A DNA stretch of 43,234 bases from the NCBI GenBank assembly GCA_025934635.1, contig JAICWX010000034.1:1-43234 (forward strand), in the 5' to 3' direction. Position 1 is the first letter of the stretch; each line of letters opens with the position of its first letter. The translations under genes and the position numbers were made by a program. This document shows, in pieces, positions 1-8,592 of the stretch. Below the pieces are notes generated by a model, which was not told the origin of the DNA, did not search any database, and saw nothing but the letters and a program-made list of their open reading frames with translations. This DNA is from Streptosporangiaceae bacterium (GTDB taxonomy: Bacteria > Actinomycetota > Actinomycetes > Streptosporangiales > Streptosporangiaceae).

Positions 1-1
1 C

Positions 2-1933
2 TGCACCGGGATCGAGGTGACCCTGCACGCGGACGGCTCGGCCGAGGTCAGGGACAACGGCCGCGGTATCCCGGTCGACGTGGAGCGCAAGACCAGGCTC
101 AGCGGTGTGGAACTGGTGATGACCAGGCTGCACGCGGGCGGCAAGTTCGGCGGCGGCTCGTATACCGCGTCCGGCGGCCTGCACGGCGTCGGCGCCTCGG
201 TCGTCAACGCGCTGGCCGCGCGGCTTGACGTCGAGGTGGACCGGGAGGGGCACACCTGGGCGGCCAGCTTCCGCCGCGGCGTCACCGGCGAGTTCGCCGG
301 GCCGGGTCCGGCCGCCGACTTCAGCCGGAAGTCCGGGCTGCGCCAGCTCAGCAAGGTCACCCGGCGGGCGACCGGGACCAGGATCAGGTTCTGGCCGGAC
401 CGGCAGGTGTTCACCAAGGACGCCAGGTTCAGCTTCGAGGCTCTCACCGAGCGAGCCCGGCAGACCGCCTATCTGGTGCCGGGCCTGACCATCAGCATCC
501 GCGAGGAGCCCGCCCCGCGCCCAGCAGGGGACGACACCCAGGACCAGACCGAGGCGCCGAAGGTCAAGCAGGAAGCGTTCCGCTTCGACGGCGGCATCAG
601 CGAGTTCTGCGCCCACCTCGGCTCCGGCGAGCCGGTCACCGAGGTCCTCAGGCTGACCGGCTCCGGCAGCTTCACCGAGACGATCCCGGTGCTCGACGAC
701 CGCGGCCACATGACGCCGACCGATGTCGAGCGCGAGATGCAGGTGGACGTGGCGCTGCAGTGGGCCACCGGCTATGACTCCGTGCTCCGCTCGTTCGTGA
801 ACGTCATCGCCACCCCGCACGGCGGCACCCACGTCACCGGCTTCGAGCGGGCCCTGACGAGCACGCTCAACGAGCAGCTCAAGGCGGCCCGGCTGCTGAA
901 GGGCGACGACAAGGTCACCAAGGAGGATGCGCTCGAGGGCCTGGTCGCGGTGGTCTCCGTCCGGCTGCCCGAGCCGCAGTTCGAGGGGCAGACCAAGGAG
1001 GTGCTCGGCACCCCGGCCGCCGCCAAGATCGTGCAGCAGGTGGTGAGCACGCAGCTCGGCAGCTACCTGGAGAGCCCGCCGCGGGGCGCCAAGCAGCAGG
1101 CCCGGGCGGTGCTCGAGAAGGTCATCTCGGCGGCCAAGGCGCGCATCGCGGCCCGCGAGCACCGCGACAACCAGCGGCGCAAGTCGGCGCTGGCCAGCTC
1201 GTCGCTGCCGGCCAAGCTGGTCGACTGCCGGTCGGCCGACGACCGCAGCGAGCTGTTCATCGTCGAGGGTGATTCCGCGCTCGGCACCGCCAAGCTGGCC
1301 CGGGACTCGGAGTTCCAGGCGCTGCTGCCGATCCGCGGCAAGATCCTCAACGTGCAGAAGGCCTCGCTGGCGGACATGCTCAAGAACGCCGAGTGCGCCG
1401 CGATCATCCAGGTGATCGGGGCGGGCTCGGGCAGCTCGTTCGACCTGGACTCGGCCCGGTACCAGCGGGTGATCCTGATGAGCGACGCCGACGTCGACGG
1501 CGCGCACATCCGCACCCTGCTGCTGACGCTGTTCCACCGGTACCTGCGGCCGCTGCTGGACGCGGGCCGGATCTTCGCCGCGGTCCCGCCGCTGCACCGG
1601 ATCGAGCTGGCGAACGTGCGCAAGGGCCAGGACAAGTACCGCTACACCTACTCCGACGCGGAGCTGAACCGGACGCTGCTCGAGCTCGAGCGGCGCGGCC
1701 AGCGGTGGAAGGAGCCCGTCCAGCGGTACAAGGGCCTCGGTGAGATGGATGCCTCCCAGCTCGCCGAGACGACCATGGACCCCCGGCACCGCACCCTGCG
1801 CCGGATCAGGATCGAGGACGCGTCCGCCGCCACCGACGTGTTCAGCCTGCTGATGGGCAGCGAGGTCGCCCCGCGGCGCGACTTCATCGTGACCGGCGCC
1901 GCCGAACTCGATCCCTCGCGCATCGATATCTGA
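2..1933 (+). CDS. parE: DNA topoisomerase IV subunit B (ParE/GyrB family), 5' end outside window
   Basis: This is the ATPase subunit of a type IIA topoisomerase, which decatenates and relaxes DNA with its ParC partner. The frame is open from base 2, so the gene starts upstream and the first part of the GHKL ATPase domain is missing. Visible ATPase motifs are DNGRGIP and the glycine-rich lid GGLHGVGASVVNAL. The Toprim domain shows EGDSALGTAKLARD and the metal site DADVDGAHIRTLL, and the C-terminus has the family signatures RYKGLGEM and MDPRHRTLRRI. It converges on a ParC-like gene (2429-5023), with one small gene between. Family membership is certain. The choice of ParE over GyrB rests on the ParC-type partner and on the absence of the usual dnaA-recF-gyrB-gyrA neighbourhood. 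Confidence 0.95.
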   Translation, partial: CTGIEVTLHADGSAEVRDNGRGIPVDVERKTRLSGVELVMTRLHAGGKFGGGSYTASGGLHGVGASVVNALAARLDVEVDREGHTWAASFRRGVTGEFAGPGPAADFSRKSGLRQLSKVTRRATGTRIRFWPDRQVFTKDARFSFEALTERARQTAYLVPGLTISIREEPAPRPAGDDTQDQTEAPKVKQEAFRFDGGISEFCAHLGSGEPVTEVLRLTGSGSFTETIPVLDDRGHMTPTDVEREMQVDVALQWATGYDSVLRSFVNVIATPHGGTHVTGFERALTSTLNEQLKAARLLKGDDKVTKEDALEGLVAVVSVRLPEPQFEGQTKEVLGTPAAAKIVQQVVSTQLGSYLESPPRGAKQQARAVLEKVISAAKARIAAREHRDNQRRKSALASSSLPAKLVDCRSADDRSELFIVEGDSALGTAKLARDSEFQALLPIRGKILNVQKASLADMLKNAECAAIIQVIGAGSGSSFDLDSARYQRVILMSDADVDGAHIRTLLLTLFHRYLRPLLDAGRIFAAVPPLHRIELANVRKGQDKYRYTYSDAELNRTLLELERRGQRWKEPVQRYKGLGEMDASQLAETTMDPRHRTLRRIRIEDASAATDVFSLLMGSEVAPRRDFIVTGAAELDPSRIDI

Positions 1934-1970
1934 GGGCCAACATCCGAGGAACCACCGTTGAACACGGTGA

Positions 1971-2381
1971 GTGCTGATAGCATCACTTTTCGTGAATAAA
2001 GCGATACTCGTTGCGCAGTTCCTGCGGACCCGGGCATGGTGGCGGTTGGACAGCGCGGGCGCCAGCGCGCTGCGGGTGGCGCGCAGCGTCGTCTCCCTCC
2101 TGGATGCGGCTGCCTACCTGTCTGGCCTGCCCGAGGACGACCCCGACCTGCTGGCCCTGGAGGCCATGGGATGCTTCGGCGGCGGCGTCTTCGACCCCGG
2201 GCCCGAGGGCGCGAACATCGTCCGGGGATGGCAGCTCGCCGACGAGTGGTCGGCCGGTCCCCGCGAGCTGCTGGCCGAGCTCGTCCGGGCCGCCCACGGC
2301 AACCCCGGCCCGCCCGCGGTCAGCGTCCCCCGGCAGGCCCGCGCCCTCGAGACCGCGCAGTTTCCCTCCGGCCGCCACTAA
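1971..2381 (+). CDS. Small conserved-looking hypothetical protein downstream of parE
   Basis: I do not recognise the family. The protein has about 136 residues from GTG 1971, or about 129 from the in-frame GTG at 1992. It is a mixed helical protein with a hydrophobic, Arg/Trp-containing N-terminus and an acidic centre (LPEDDPDLLALEAMGCFGGG), and has no clear signal peptide or catalytic motif. It follows parE by 37 bp in the same direction and is probably co-transcribed. A GAGGA at 1946-1950 is the nearest ribosome-site-like sequence but sits about 20 nt from GTG 1971, so the start is uncertain. The composition looks like coding sequence, and no opposing gene explains it. Confidence 0.55.
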   Translation: MLIASLFVNKAILVAQFLRTRAWWRLDSAGASALRVARSVVSLLDAAAYLSGLPEDDPDLLALEAMGCFGGGVFDPGPEGANIVRGWQLADEWSAGPRELLAELVRAAHGNPGPPAVSVPRQARALETAQFPSGRH

Positions 2382-2444
2382 CCCGCCCGGACCACCGAGC
2401 GGCCCGGCCCGGAGCACTCCGCGCCGCGCTAACCCACCCGGACC
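2378..2444. repeat. 16-bp direct repeat spanning both convergent stop codons
   Basis: CTAACCCRCCCGGACC occurs at 2378-2393 and 2429-2444 (15 of 16 identical). The first copy contains the TAA stop of the small + strand gene. The second copy contains the stop of parC read on the opposite strand. No strong hairpin terminator is obvious in the 47-bp gap. Confidence 0.6.
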
Positions 2445-5023
2445 GAGCCGCCGAGAATGGCCAGCGGCCCGGTGAGCCCGACCCCCGAGCCGTCCCGCTT
2501 CCCGACCGGGTCGGACAGCGCGACCGGCGCGCCCGCCTCGGTCGCGCCCGCCGCCGGGCCGGGCCCGGCCCACGCCAGGACCAGCTGGTCCTCGCCCCGG
2601 AGGAACCGCTGGCAGCGGACGCCGCCGGTAGCCCGGCCCTTGCCGGGGAACTCGTGCAGCGGCGTCACCTTCACGCTCTGGGCCGCCGTACCGGGCAAGG
2701 CAGAAGCACTGCCCGCCACGGTGACCACCACGGCGGGGGAGTAGGTGCCCGGAGCCCCGGCCGGCGTCCCCGACGCCGACGAGGCGTCCACCGCCCCGAA
2801 CCAGACCACGGACGCACCGGCCGACAGCCGGACCCCGGCCATGCCGCCCGCCGCCCGGCCCTGCGGCCGGACCACCGAGGCGGCGAACCGCAGCAGCTGC
2901 GCGTCGGAGGTGATGAACACCAGCTCGTCCGACTCCGCGGCCAGCTGCACGGCCCCCACGACCCGGTCCCCGTCCTTCAGCGTGATCAGCTCGAACTCGT
3001 CCCGGTTCTGCGGGTACTCCGGCAGCACCCGCTTGACCACGCCCTCCGCGGTCCCCACAGCCACACCAGCCCCAGGCTCATCCACCGAAGCCAGGCCGAC
3101 CACGGTCTCCCCCGAAGCAAAAGACCCGAACTCGCTCACCGGCGTCCCCCCGGCCAGCGACACCGCGCTCGCTCCCGGCGGGAGGGCAGGCAGCTCCAGC
3201 ACGTCCAGCTTGACCAGCCGTCCGGCCGACGTCACCAGCCCCACGGTCCCGCGGGCGGTGGCGCGCACCGCCGCCACCACGACGTCATGAGGGGCACGGG
3301 AAGCGTCCGAAGAAGGCGGAACCAGCACCCGTTCGGCCGAAGCACCCGAAGCACCCGAGCCATCGGAAGCACCTGAAGAACGAGAAGAATCCGGAGCACC
3401 CGGATCAACAGCCACCCGCGCGACCAGCCCGGTCGCCGACATCAGCACCACGCACGGGTCGTCGGCCACCTCGAGCGGCACCGCCGCCACCGTGGCCGCG
3501 GCCGAGCCGCCCTCCAGCAGCACCGTCCGCCGCGGAGTGCCGAACTTCTTCGCCACCTCCGCCAGCTCCCCGCTCACCAGCTCGCGCAGCTTGGCGTCGG
3601 ATTCCAGGATGGAAGTCAGCTCAGCGATGTCGGCCCGCAGCTCCTCCTGCTCCCGCTCCAGCTCCAGCCGGTCGTAGCGGGTCAGCCGGCGCAGCGGCGT
3701 GTCCAGGATGTACTGCGCCTGGATCTCGGACAGCTCGAACACCGCCATCAGGCGCGCCCGCGCCGCCGCCGTGTCGTCCGAGGACCGGATGACCGCGATG
3801 ACCTCGTCGATGTTGAGCAGCGCGATGACCAGGCCCTCGACCAGGTGCAGCCGCTCGGCCCGCTTGCGCCGCCGGTACTCGGTCCGCCGCCGGACCACCT
3901 CGAGCCGGTGCCCGACGAAGATCTCCAGCAGCTCGCGGAGCCCCAGCACCCGGGGCTGGCCGTCGACCAGGGCGACGTTGTTGATGCCGAACGTCTCTTC
4001 CATCGGCGTCAGCCGGTACAGCTCCGCCAGCACCGCCTCGGGGTTGTAGCCGCTGCGCACCTCGATCACCAGGTGCAGGCCGCGCCTGCGGTCGGTGAGG
4101 TCCTTCAGGTCGGAGATGCCGTTCAGCTTCTTGGCCTGGACCAGGTCCTTGATCCTGGTCATGACCTTCTCCGGGCCGATGCCGTAGGGCAGCTCGGTGA
4201 CCACGATGCCGGACCGCCGCGGGGTCAGCTGCTCGATGGACGTGGTGGCCCGGGTGCGGAAGATGCCGCGCCCGGTCTCGTAAGCCTCCCTGACCCCCTC
4301 GAGCCCCACGATCCGGCCCCCGGTGGGGAGGTCGGGCCCAGGCACGTAACGCATCAGGACATCCAAAGAGGCATCCGGATGCTTGAGAAGATGCCGCACC
4401 GCCGCCACGACCTCGCCCAGGTTGTGCGGCGCCATGTTGGTGGCCATCCCCACCGCGATCCCGGCCGTGCCGTTGACCAGCAGGTTGGGGATGCCGGCGG
4501 GCAGCACGTCGGGCTGGGTCTCGCTGCCGTCGTAGTTCGGGATGAAGTCGACGGTGTCCTCGTCGATGGAGGCGACCATCTCCATCGCCGCCGCGGTCAG
4601 CCGGGCCTCGGTGTACCGCATGGCGGCGGGGGAGTCGTCGCCGCCCATGCTGCCGAAGTTGCCGTGCCCGTCCACCAGCGGCAGCCGCATCGACCACGGC
4701 TGCGCCATCCGGGCCAGCGCGTCGTAGATGGCCGAGTCGCCGTGCGGGTGCAGCCGGCCCATGACCTCGCCCACCACCCGGGCGCACTTGACGTGGGCAC
4801 GGTCGGGCCGCAGGCCCATCTCGTTCATCTGGTAGAGAATCCGGCGCTGGACCGGCTTCATGCCGTCCCGCGCGTCGGGCAGCGCCCGGGAGTAGATGAC
4901 GCTGTAGGCGTACTCGAGATAGCTGCCGCGCATCTCCTCGGCCACGTCGATATCGACGATGTTTTCTTCGAAATCCTCGGGGGGCGCGGTGGAACCGCCT
5001 CGTCGTCCTGCCATACCGAACAT
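2429..5023 (-). CDS. parC: DNA topoisomerase IV subunit A (ParC/GyrA family)
   Basis: This is the breakage-reunion subunit that partners ParE, 864 residues from ATG 5023 (an in-frame ATG at 5014 is an alternative). The N-terminal core has the family block [17 protein letters not shown], the [19 protein letters not shown] quinolone-determining region and the active-site tyrosine in [11 protein letters not shown]. The C-terminal half is a beta-pinwheel DNA-wrapping domain. A canonical GyrA box (QRRGGRG) is absent. Only a degenerate PQGRAAGG is present, which favours ParC over GyrA. A Ser/Gly/Ala-rich insert (roughly 3330-3410) interrupts the pinwheel and uses many T-ending codons (TCT, GGT, GCT), unlike the rest of the gene. 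It diverges from the SDR gene with only about 60 bp between starts. Confidence 0.93.
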   Translation of the reverse strand: MFGMAGRRGGSTAPPEDFEENIVDIDVAEEMRGSYLEYAYSVIYSRALPDARDGMKPVQRRILYQMNEMGLRPDRAHVKCARVVGEVMGRLHPHGDSAIYDALARMAQPWSMRLPLVDGHGNFGSMGGDDSPAAMRYTEARLTAAAMEMVASIDEDTVDFIPNYDGSETQPDVLPAGIPNLLVNGTAGIAVGMATNMAPHNLGEVVAAVRHLLKHPDASLDVLMRYVPGPDLPTGGRIVGLEGVREAYETGRGIFRTRATTSIEQLTPRRSGIVVTELPYGIGPEKVMTRIKDLVQAKKLNGISDLKDLTDRRRGLHLVIEVRSGYNPEAVLAELYRLTPMEETFGINNVALVDGQPRVLGLRELLEIFVGHRLEVVRRRTEYRRRKRAERLHLVEGLVIALLNIDEVIAVIRSSDDTAAARARLMAVFELSEIQAQYILDTPLRRLTRYDRLELEREQEELRADIAELTSILESDAKLRELVSGELAEVAKKFGTPRRTVLLEGGSAAATVAAVPLEVADDPCVVLMSATGLVARVAVDPGAPDSSRSSGASDGSGASGASAERVLVPPSSDASRAPHDVVVAAVRATARGTVGLVTSAGRLVKLDVLELPALPPGASAVSLAGGTPVSEFGSFASGETVVGLASVDEPGAGVAVGTAEGVVKRVLPEYPQNRDEFELITLKDGDRVVGAVQLAAESDELVFITSDAQLLRFAASVVRPQGRAAGGMAGVRLSAGASVVWFGAVDASSASGTPAGAPGTYSPAVVVTVAGSASALPGTAAQSVKVTPLHEFPGKGRATGGVRCQRFLRGEDQLVLAWAGPGPAAGATEAGAPVALSDPVGKRDGSGVGLTGPLAILGGSVRVG

Positions 5024-5082
5024 TCTGCCGTGCCCCCGGCACCGCCGTGCGCTACGACGCGGAACGCGTACCCTTGTCCGGC

Positions 5083-5856
5083 ATGGGCGACTACCTCAGC
5101 GAGCTCTTCTCCCTCGACGGCCGGACCGCCATGGTGACCGGCGGCAGCTCGGGCATCGGCCTGGGCATGGCCCGCGCCCTGGCCCTGGCCGGGGCGCGAA
5201 CCGTCATCCTCGCGCGGGACCCGGAACGGCTCACCGAGGCGGCGACCGCCATCGAGGCGGACGGCGGCGAGGCCGCCTGGTTCAGCGCTGACCTGGCCGA
5301 CCGGGCCGCGCTCGCGGACGCCGCCGAGGAGATCACCGAAGCCCACGGCGAGCCCGACATCCTGGTCAACTGCGCGGGGATCAACCTGCGCCCGCCGATG
5401 GGCGAGCTGACCGAAGCCGACTGGGACCTGACCCTGGCGGTGAACCTGACCGCGCCGTTCCTGCTCGGCCAGCGGTTCGGCCCGGCCATGGCGGCCCGCG
5501 GCTGGGGCCGGATCATCAACGTGACCTCGCAGCAGGCCGGCCGGGCCTTCTCCAACAGCGGCGGCTACGGGGCGTCCAAGGGCGGCCTGGCCTCGCTGAC
5601 CCGCTCGCAGTCCGAGGCCTGGGCGGGCGCCGGGGTCTGCTGCAATAACGTCTGCCCCGGGTTCGTCCCGACCCGGCTCAACACGCGCGTGGCGAACGAC
5701 CCGGTGCTGTCGGCCGCGCTGGCGGACCGGACCATGGTGGGCCGCAACGGCGACCCCGCGGACTTCGCCGGGGTGACGGTGTTCCTGGCCTCCCGGGCCA
5801 GCGACTACGTCACCGGCCACACGATCTACGCGGACGGCGGCTTCTCTGCTACCTAA
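5083..5856 (+). CDS. SDR family NAD(P)-dependent oxidoreductase
   Basis: This is a classical short-chain dehydrogenase of about 257 residues. The Rossmann nucleotide-binding motif is TGGSSGIG near the N-terminus, followed by NCAGIN, the tetrad Asn in LAVNL, the catalytic Ser in NVTSQQAG and the YGASKGG Tyr/Lys pair. The C-terminus TGHTIYADGGF is typical of the family. The sequence resembles gluconate 5-dehydrogenase / KduD-like sugar-acid dehydrogenases, but the substrate cannot be read from sequence. ATG 5083 is chosen over GTG 5047 because the latter adds 12 unconserved residues and runs into the divergent parC promoter zone. TACCCT at 5068-5073, nine bases before ATG, looks like a -10 element for a leaderless message. 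A sugar kinase converges on it 12 bp downstream, suggesting carbohydrate metabolism. Confidence 0.88.
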   Translation: MGDYLSELFSLDGRTAMVTGGSSGIGLGMARALALAGARTVILARDPERLTEAATAIEADGGEAAWFSADLADRAALADAAEEITEAHGEPDILVNCAGINLRPPMGELTEADWDLTLAVNLTAPFLLGQRFGPAMAARGWGRIINVTSQQAGRAFSNSGGYGASKGGLASLTRSQSEAWAGAGVCCNNVCPGFVPTRLNTRVANDPVLSAALADRTMVGRNGDPADFAGVTVFLASRASDYVTGHTIYADGGFSAT

Positions 5857-5868
5857 GCACGGGGCCAC

Positions 5869-6759
5869 TTAGAGGACGGGCCGCGCGCCGATCAGCCCGA
5901 GCGCGTGCGCGGCCAGGCGGCAGCCGCTGGCCAGCGCCTCGCCCGGCGGCTTCTTGTCCAGCCAGGCCGGGATGAAGCCGGCGATGAAGGCGTCCCCGGC
6001 CCCGGTGCCGTCGGTCACCCGGTCCACCGGCGGCGCGGGCACCCGCACCGGCGGCCGCCCGTTGGCGTAGAACAGCGAGCCCTCGGCGCCGAGCTTGACC
6101 GCGACGTGCGGGTACCAGGCGGTCAGCACCCGGGCCGCCTGCTCCGGGTCGTCCCGGCCGGTCAGCACCTTGGCCTGGGCCGCGTTGACGAACAGCAGCA
6201 CCGCCCCGGAGGACAGCTCCAGGAACGGCTCGGCCCCGGCCCGCTCCAGCGGGGCGGCGGAGGCCGCGTCCACCGACGCGGTCATGTTGGTCCGGCGGGC
6301 GTAGTCGATCGCGGCCAGGCCGGCCGCCCGCGCCCCCTCGGACAGCAGCGTGTACCCGGAGACGTGCAAGTGGGCGCCGGGGACGAACAGGTCATGCGGC
6401 AAGTCGTCGGGCGACAGCGCCGCGTTCGCGCCCGGGTCCGACAGCATGGTCCGCTCGCCCTTGTGGGTGACCATCACCACGCAGGTGCCGGTGGGCCGCT
6501 CGGGGTCCATCACCAGCCGGGCGTCCACGCCGTAGCCCATCAGCTCCATGTCGCGGTTCCGCCCGGCGATGTCCGCGCCGCGCCGTCCCACGAACGCCAC
6601 GTCGCCGCCGTCAGCCGCCATCCAGGCCGCGATGTTGGCCCCGGATCCGCCGCCGTGCATGGTCACCGCGGCCGGCGTGTCGCTGCCACGGGCGAGCGGC
6701 AGCGTCGCGTGGGCGACCGCGTCGGTCATCAGGTCGCCAATGACTACCACGCGCGCCAT
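5869..6759 (-). CDS. PfkB-family carbohydrate kinase (ribokinase-like)
   Basis: This predicted cytoplasmic sugar kinase transfers phosphate from ATP to a sugar or nucleoside hydroxyl. It carries the N-terminal PfkB signature (GGGSGANIAAWMA), the acceptor strand GERTMLSDPGANAAL and the C-terminal signature DGTGAGDAFIAGF, which contains the catalytic Asp and the anion hole. It has about 296 residues from ATG 6759. The start at 6759 is preferred because a GAGGTG lies about 11 bases upstream, while ATG 6768 or GTG 6771 would place the ribosome site on the start codon. It converges tightly with the SDR gene, with only 12 bp between stops and no visible terminator. The exact substrate is unknown. 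Confidence 0.88.
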   Translation of the reverse strand: MARVVVIGDLMTDAVAHATLPLARGSDTPAAVTMHGGGSGANIAAWMAADGGDVAFVGRRGADIAGRNRDMELMGYGVDARLVMDPERPTGTCVVMVTHKGERTMLSDPGANAALSPDDLPHDLFVPGAHLHVSGYTLLSEGARAAGLAAIDYARRTNMTASVDAASAAPLERAGAEPFLELSSGAVLLFVNAAQAKVLTGRDDPEQAARVLTAWYPHVAVKLGAEGSLFYANGRPPVRVPAPPVDRVTDGTGAGDAFIAGFIPAWLDKKPPGEALASGCRLAAHALGLIGARPVL

Positions 6760-6975
6760 TCTCGTCATCACCTCATCGCCCGGCCGCAGGTCCCTCTACG
6801 GTAGCGGCCGGCGGGCTGCGCTGGCCAGCGGCCCAGCAGACAACGCGGCCGGATGCTCGCGTAACACGCAACCGGCGCCAAGATTGTCACCGGACTGTTA
6901 TCCGATTCCGGCCAAATTCGCGTTCTGGTCGTTATCCATCCCGCGCCGTCACCCGCCGTCACCCGTCCAGCGCCT

Positions 6976-8064
6976 TCATCCGTCCAGGGGGAGCACCCGG
7001 CCGGCCACGACGAGCTCGGCCTCCTCGGATTCGGCGGCCAGCGTCCGGTTCAGCCGGCCGAGCTCGTCCCGGAACAGCCGCCCGGCGGGGGTGGCGGGCA
7101 CCACGCCGAGCCCGGTCTCGTCGCTCACCGCGACCACGCAGGCACGCGTCTGCCGCCAGGCCCCGGCCAGCTCCCCGGTCCGGGCCGCCAGCGCGGCCCG
7201 GGCCGCCTCGCCGCCGTCCCACGCGCCGCACTCGTCCATGACCGCGGCCAGCCAGGTGCCGATCCCGTCGATCAGCACCGCGCCGCGCGCGGTCCGCAGC
7301 ATCCCGGCCAGGTCGGTGGTCTCCGCCGTCCGCCACCAGGCCGGCCGCCGCGCCCGGTGCGCCGCCACCCGCGCCGCCCATTCCGGGTCGCCTGCCCCGT
7401 CCGGCCCGGTGGCCACATAGGTCACCGCAGGCTCGCCGGCCAGCCGCAGCTCGGCCCGCTCCGACTTGCCCGAGCGGGCCCCGCCCAGCACCAGCACCCG
7501 CCGCGTCCCCCGCCCAAGATCAAGATCCCTGGGCACCGAACGGGGCTGGCTCACCACATCGCCCTCACCCGCCAGCCGCACCCGCCAGAAGCCGCAGCGC
7601 CGTGCCAGTTCCCGTTCCGATGACACGCGATGGTCAGCGAACGCCACCAGCGTGGCCGTATCCGCCGTCACCAGCCCGCGCGCCCGCAGCCAGCCCAGCT
7701 GGCCCGGATCACCCAGCAGATCCAGGAACGCCACGTCATAAGGCACCGCATCCTCGGGTGGCTCCGGCACCGCCCCCGGCCCCCCCGGATACAGCAGCCG
7801 CTCCCCATCCGGCCCCGTAACCTCCCACCCCCCGGCCCCGCCAGCCACCCGGTCCGCCACCCGCACCACCCGGTACCCCGCATCGTCCCCGCCCCCGCGG
7901 CCGTCCCCGGCATCCTCGGCCCCTAGCCGCACACATCCGTCGACGACGACGGCCGACTGCTCGCGTTGGTTCCCGGCCGCGGTCTGGCGCAGGCAGGAGG
8001 CGCACCGGCAGCCCGGCTCGGGCCAGCCCGAACTCCCGCCGGACCCCTCGACCAGGACGTGCAT
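6976..8064 (-). CDS. cobU: Bifunctional adenosylcobinamide kinase / guanylyltransferase with N-terminal degenerate MBL-like domain
   Basis: The C-terminal domain (residues 188-362) phosphorylates adenosylcobinamide and transfers GMP to it in the nucleotide-loop step of cobalamin synthesis. It shows the P-loop GGARSGKS (about 194-201), the YVATGP strand and the DGIGTWLAAVMDE and VSDETGLGVVP blocks of CobU/CobP. Residues 1-185 resemble the metallo-beta-lactamase-like extension found on actinobacterial CobU, for example the start VEGSGGSSGWPEPGCRCASC. The metal-binding HxHxDH signature is not present, so this part looks degenerate. Start ATG 8064 overlaps the TGA of yjbQ (TGATG), so translation is probably coupled. 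No other cobalamin gene and no cobalamin riboswitch was seen nearby. Confidence 0.88.
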   Translation of the reverse strand: MHVLVEGSGGSSGWPEPGCRCASCLRQTAAGNQREQSAVVVDGCVRLGAEDAGDGRGGGDDAGYRVVRVADRVAGGAGGWEVTGPDGERLLYPGGPGAVPEPPEDAVPYDVAFLDLLGDPGQLGWLRARGLVTADTATLVAFADHRVSSERELARRCGFWRVRLAGEGDVVSQPRSVPRDLDLGRGTRRVLVLGGARSGKSERAELRLAGEPAVTYVATGPDGAGDPEWAARVAAHRARRPAWWRTAETTDLAGMLRTARGAVLIDGIGTWLAAVMDECGAWDGGEAARAALAARTGELAGAWRQTRACVVAVSDETGLGVVPATPAGRLFRDELGRLNRTLAAESEEAELVVAGRVLPLDG

Positions 8065-8474
8065 CAGCCGAGGAAGGACAACCGGACCTGGCGATCCGGG
8101 TTGTCCACGTTCAGGTCGACCAGGGCGATGGACTGCCAGGTGCCGAGGGCCAGCCGGCCGCCGATCACCGGGACCGTCGCGTACGGCGGTATCAGGGCCG
8201 GCAGGACGTGCGACCGGCCGTGGCCGCGGGACCCGTGCGCGTGCCGCCAGCGCTCGTCGGCCGGCAGCAGGCCGGCCAGGGCGGCCAGGAGGTCGTCGTC
8301 GCTGCGCGCGCCGAGCTCGATCAGCGCGATGCCCGCGGTCGCGTGCGGCACGAAGACGTGCAGCAGGCCGTCGCCGCCGCCGGACGCGCCGGCGGCGAAC
8401 TCCGCGCACGCGCTAGTGATGTCCCTGATCGTCTCGCGGCCCCCGGTCCGGACTTCGATGATCTCCGTTTGCAT
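8064..8474 (-). CDS. yjbQ: YjbQ family protein (UPF0047)
   Basis: This is a small cytoplasmic protein of the YjbQ/UPF0047 family, about 136 residues. Members can show weak thiamin-phosphate synthase activity, but the true role is unsettled. Family hallmarks seen here are HVFVPHATAGIALIE, the HGSRGHGRSHVLPAL block with clustered histidines likely to bind metal, and the terminal GTWQSIALVDLN. ATG 8474 is chosen over ATG 8486 because a near-perfect -10 box TATGAT (8487-8482 on the minus strand) ends seven bases before it, implying a leaderless transcript. The stop overlaps the cobU start, so the two form an operon. It is divergent from the HTH/PBP regulator. Confidence 0.87.
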   Translation of the reverse strand: MQTEIIEVRTGGRETIRDITSACAEFAAGASGGGDGLLHVFVPHATAGIALIELGARSDDDLLAALAGLLPADERWRHAHGSRGHGRSHVLPALIPPYATVPVIGGRLALGTWQSIALVDLNVDNPDRQVRLSFLG

Positions 8475-8481
8475 GCACCGG

Positions 8482-8487
8482 ATCATA
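8482..8487 (-). promoter_or_regulatory. -10 element of leaderless yjbQ-cobU promoter
   Basis: TATGAT reads on the minus strand and is followed by CCGGTGC and ATG. A transcript starting about seven bases downstream would begin at the start codon. No convincing -35 box is visible. This is inferred from position only. Confidence 0.5.
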
Positions 8488-8529
8488 GGGTGCGGGCCTC
8501 CGGCCACGTCCGGCCGAGCCGGTGACCAG

Positions 8530-8567
8530 CCTGATCCTGGCGCACCGGCCGTAAGGTAAGGATCAGG
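8530..8567. promoter_or_regulatory. Inverted repeat, candidate operator of the divergent regulator
   Basis: CCTGATCCT (8530-8538) and AGGATCAGG (8559-8567) are perfect 9-bp inverted arms with 20 bp between. They lie in the intergenic region between yjbQ and the HTH gene, just before the latter's GGGAGGTGGG ribosome site. The spacing puts the arm centres about three helical turns apart, compatible with a dimeric HTH repressor, most simply the adjacent regulator. Confidence 0.45.
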
Positions 8568-8592
8568 TGTCTTCAGGAAAGGGAGGTGGGAC

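Noticed and set aside
6760..6975. Cobalamin riboswitch next to cobU
   Set aside because: This gap lies downstream of cobU, and the gap upstream of yjbQ-cobU (8475-8592) is too short and lacks a B12-box-like element. The pair seems to start leaderless.
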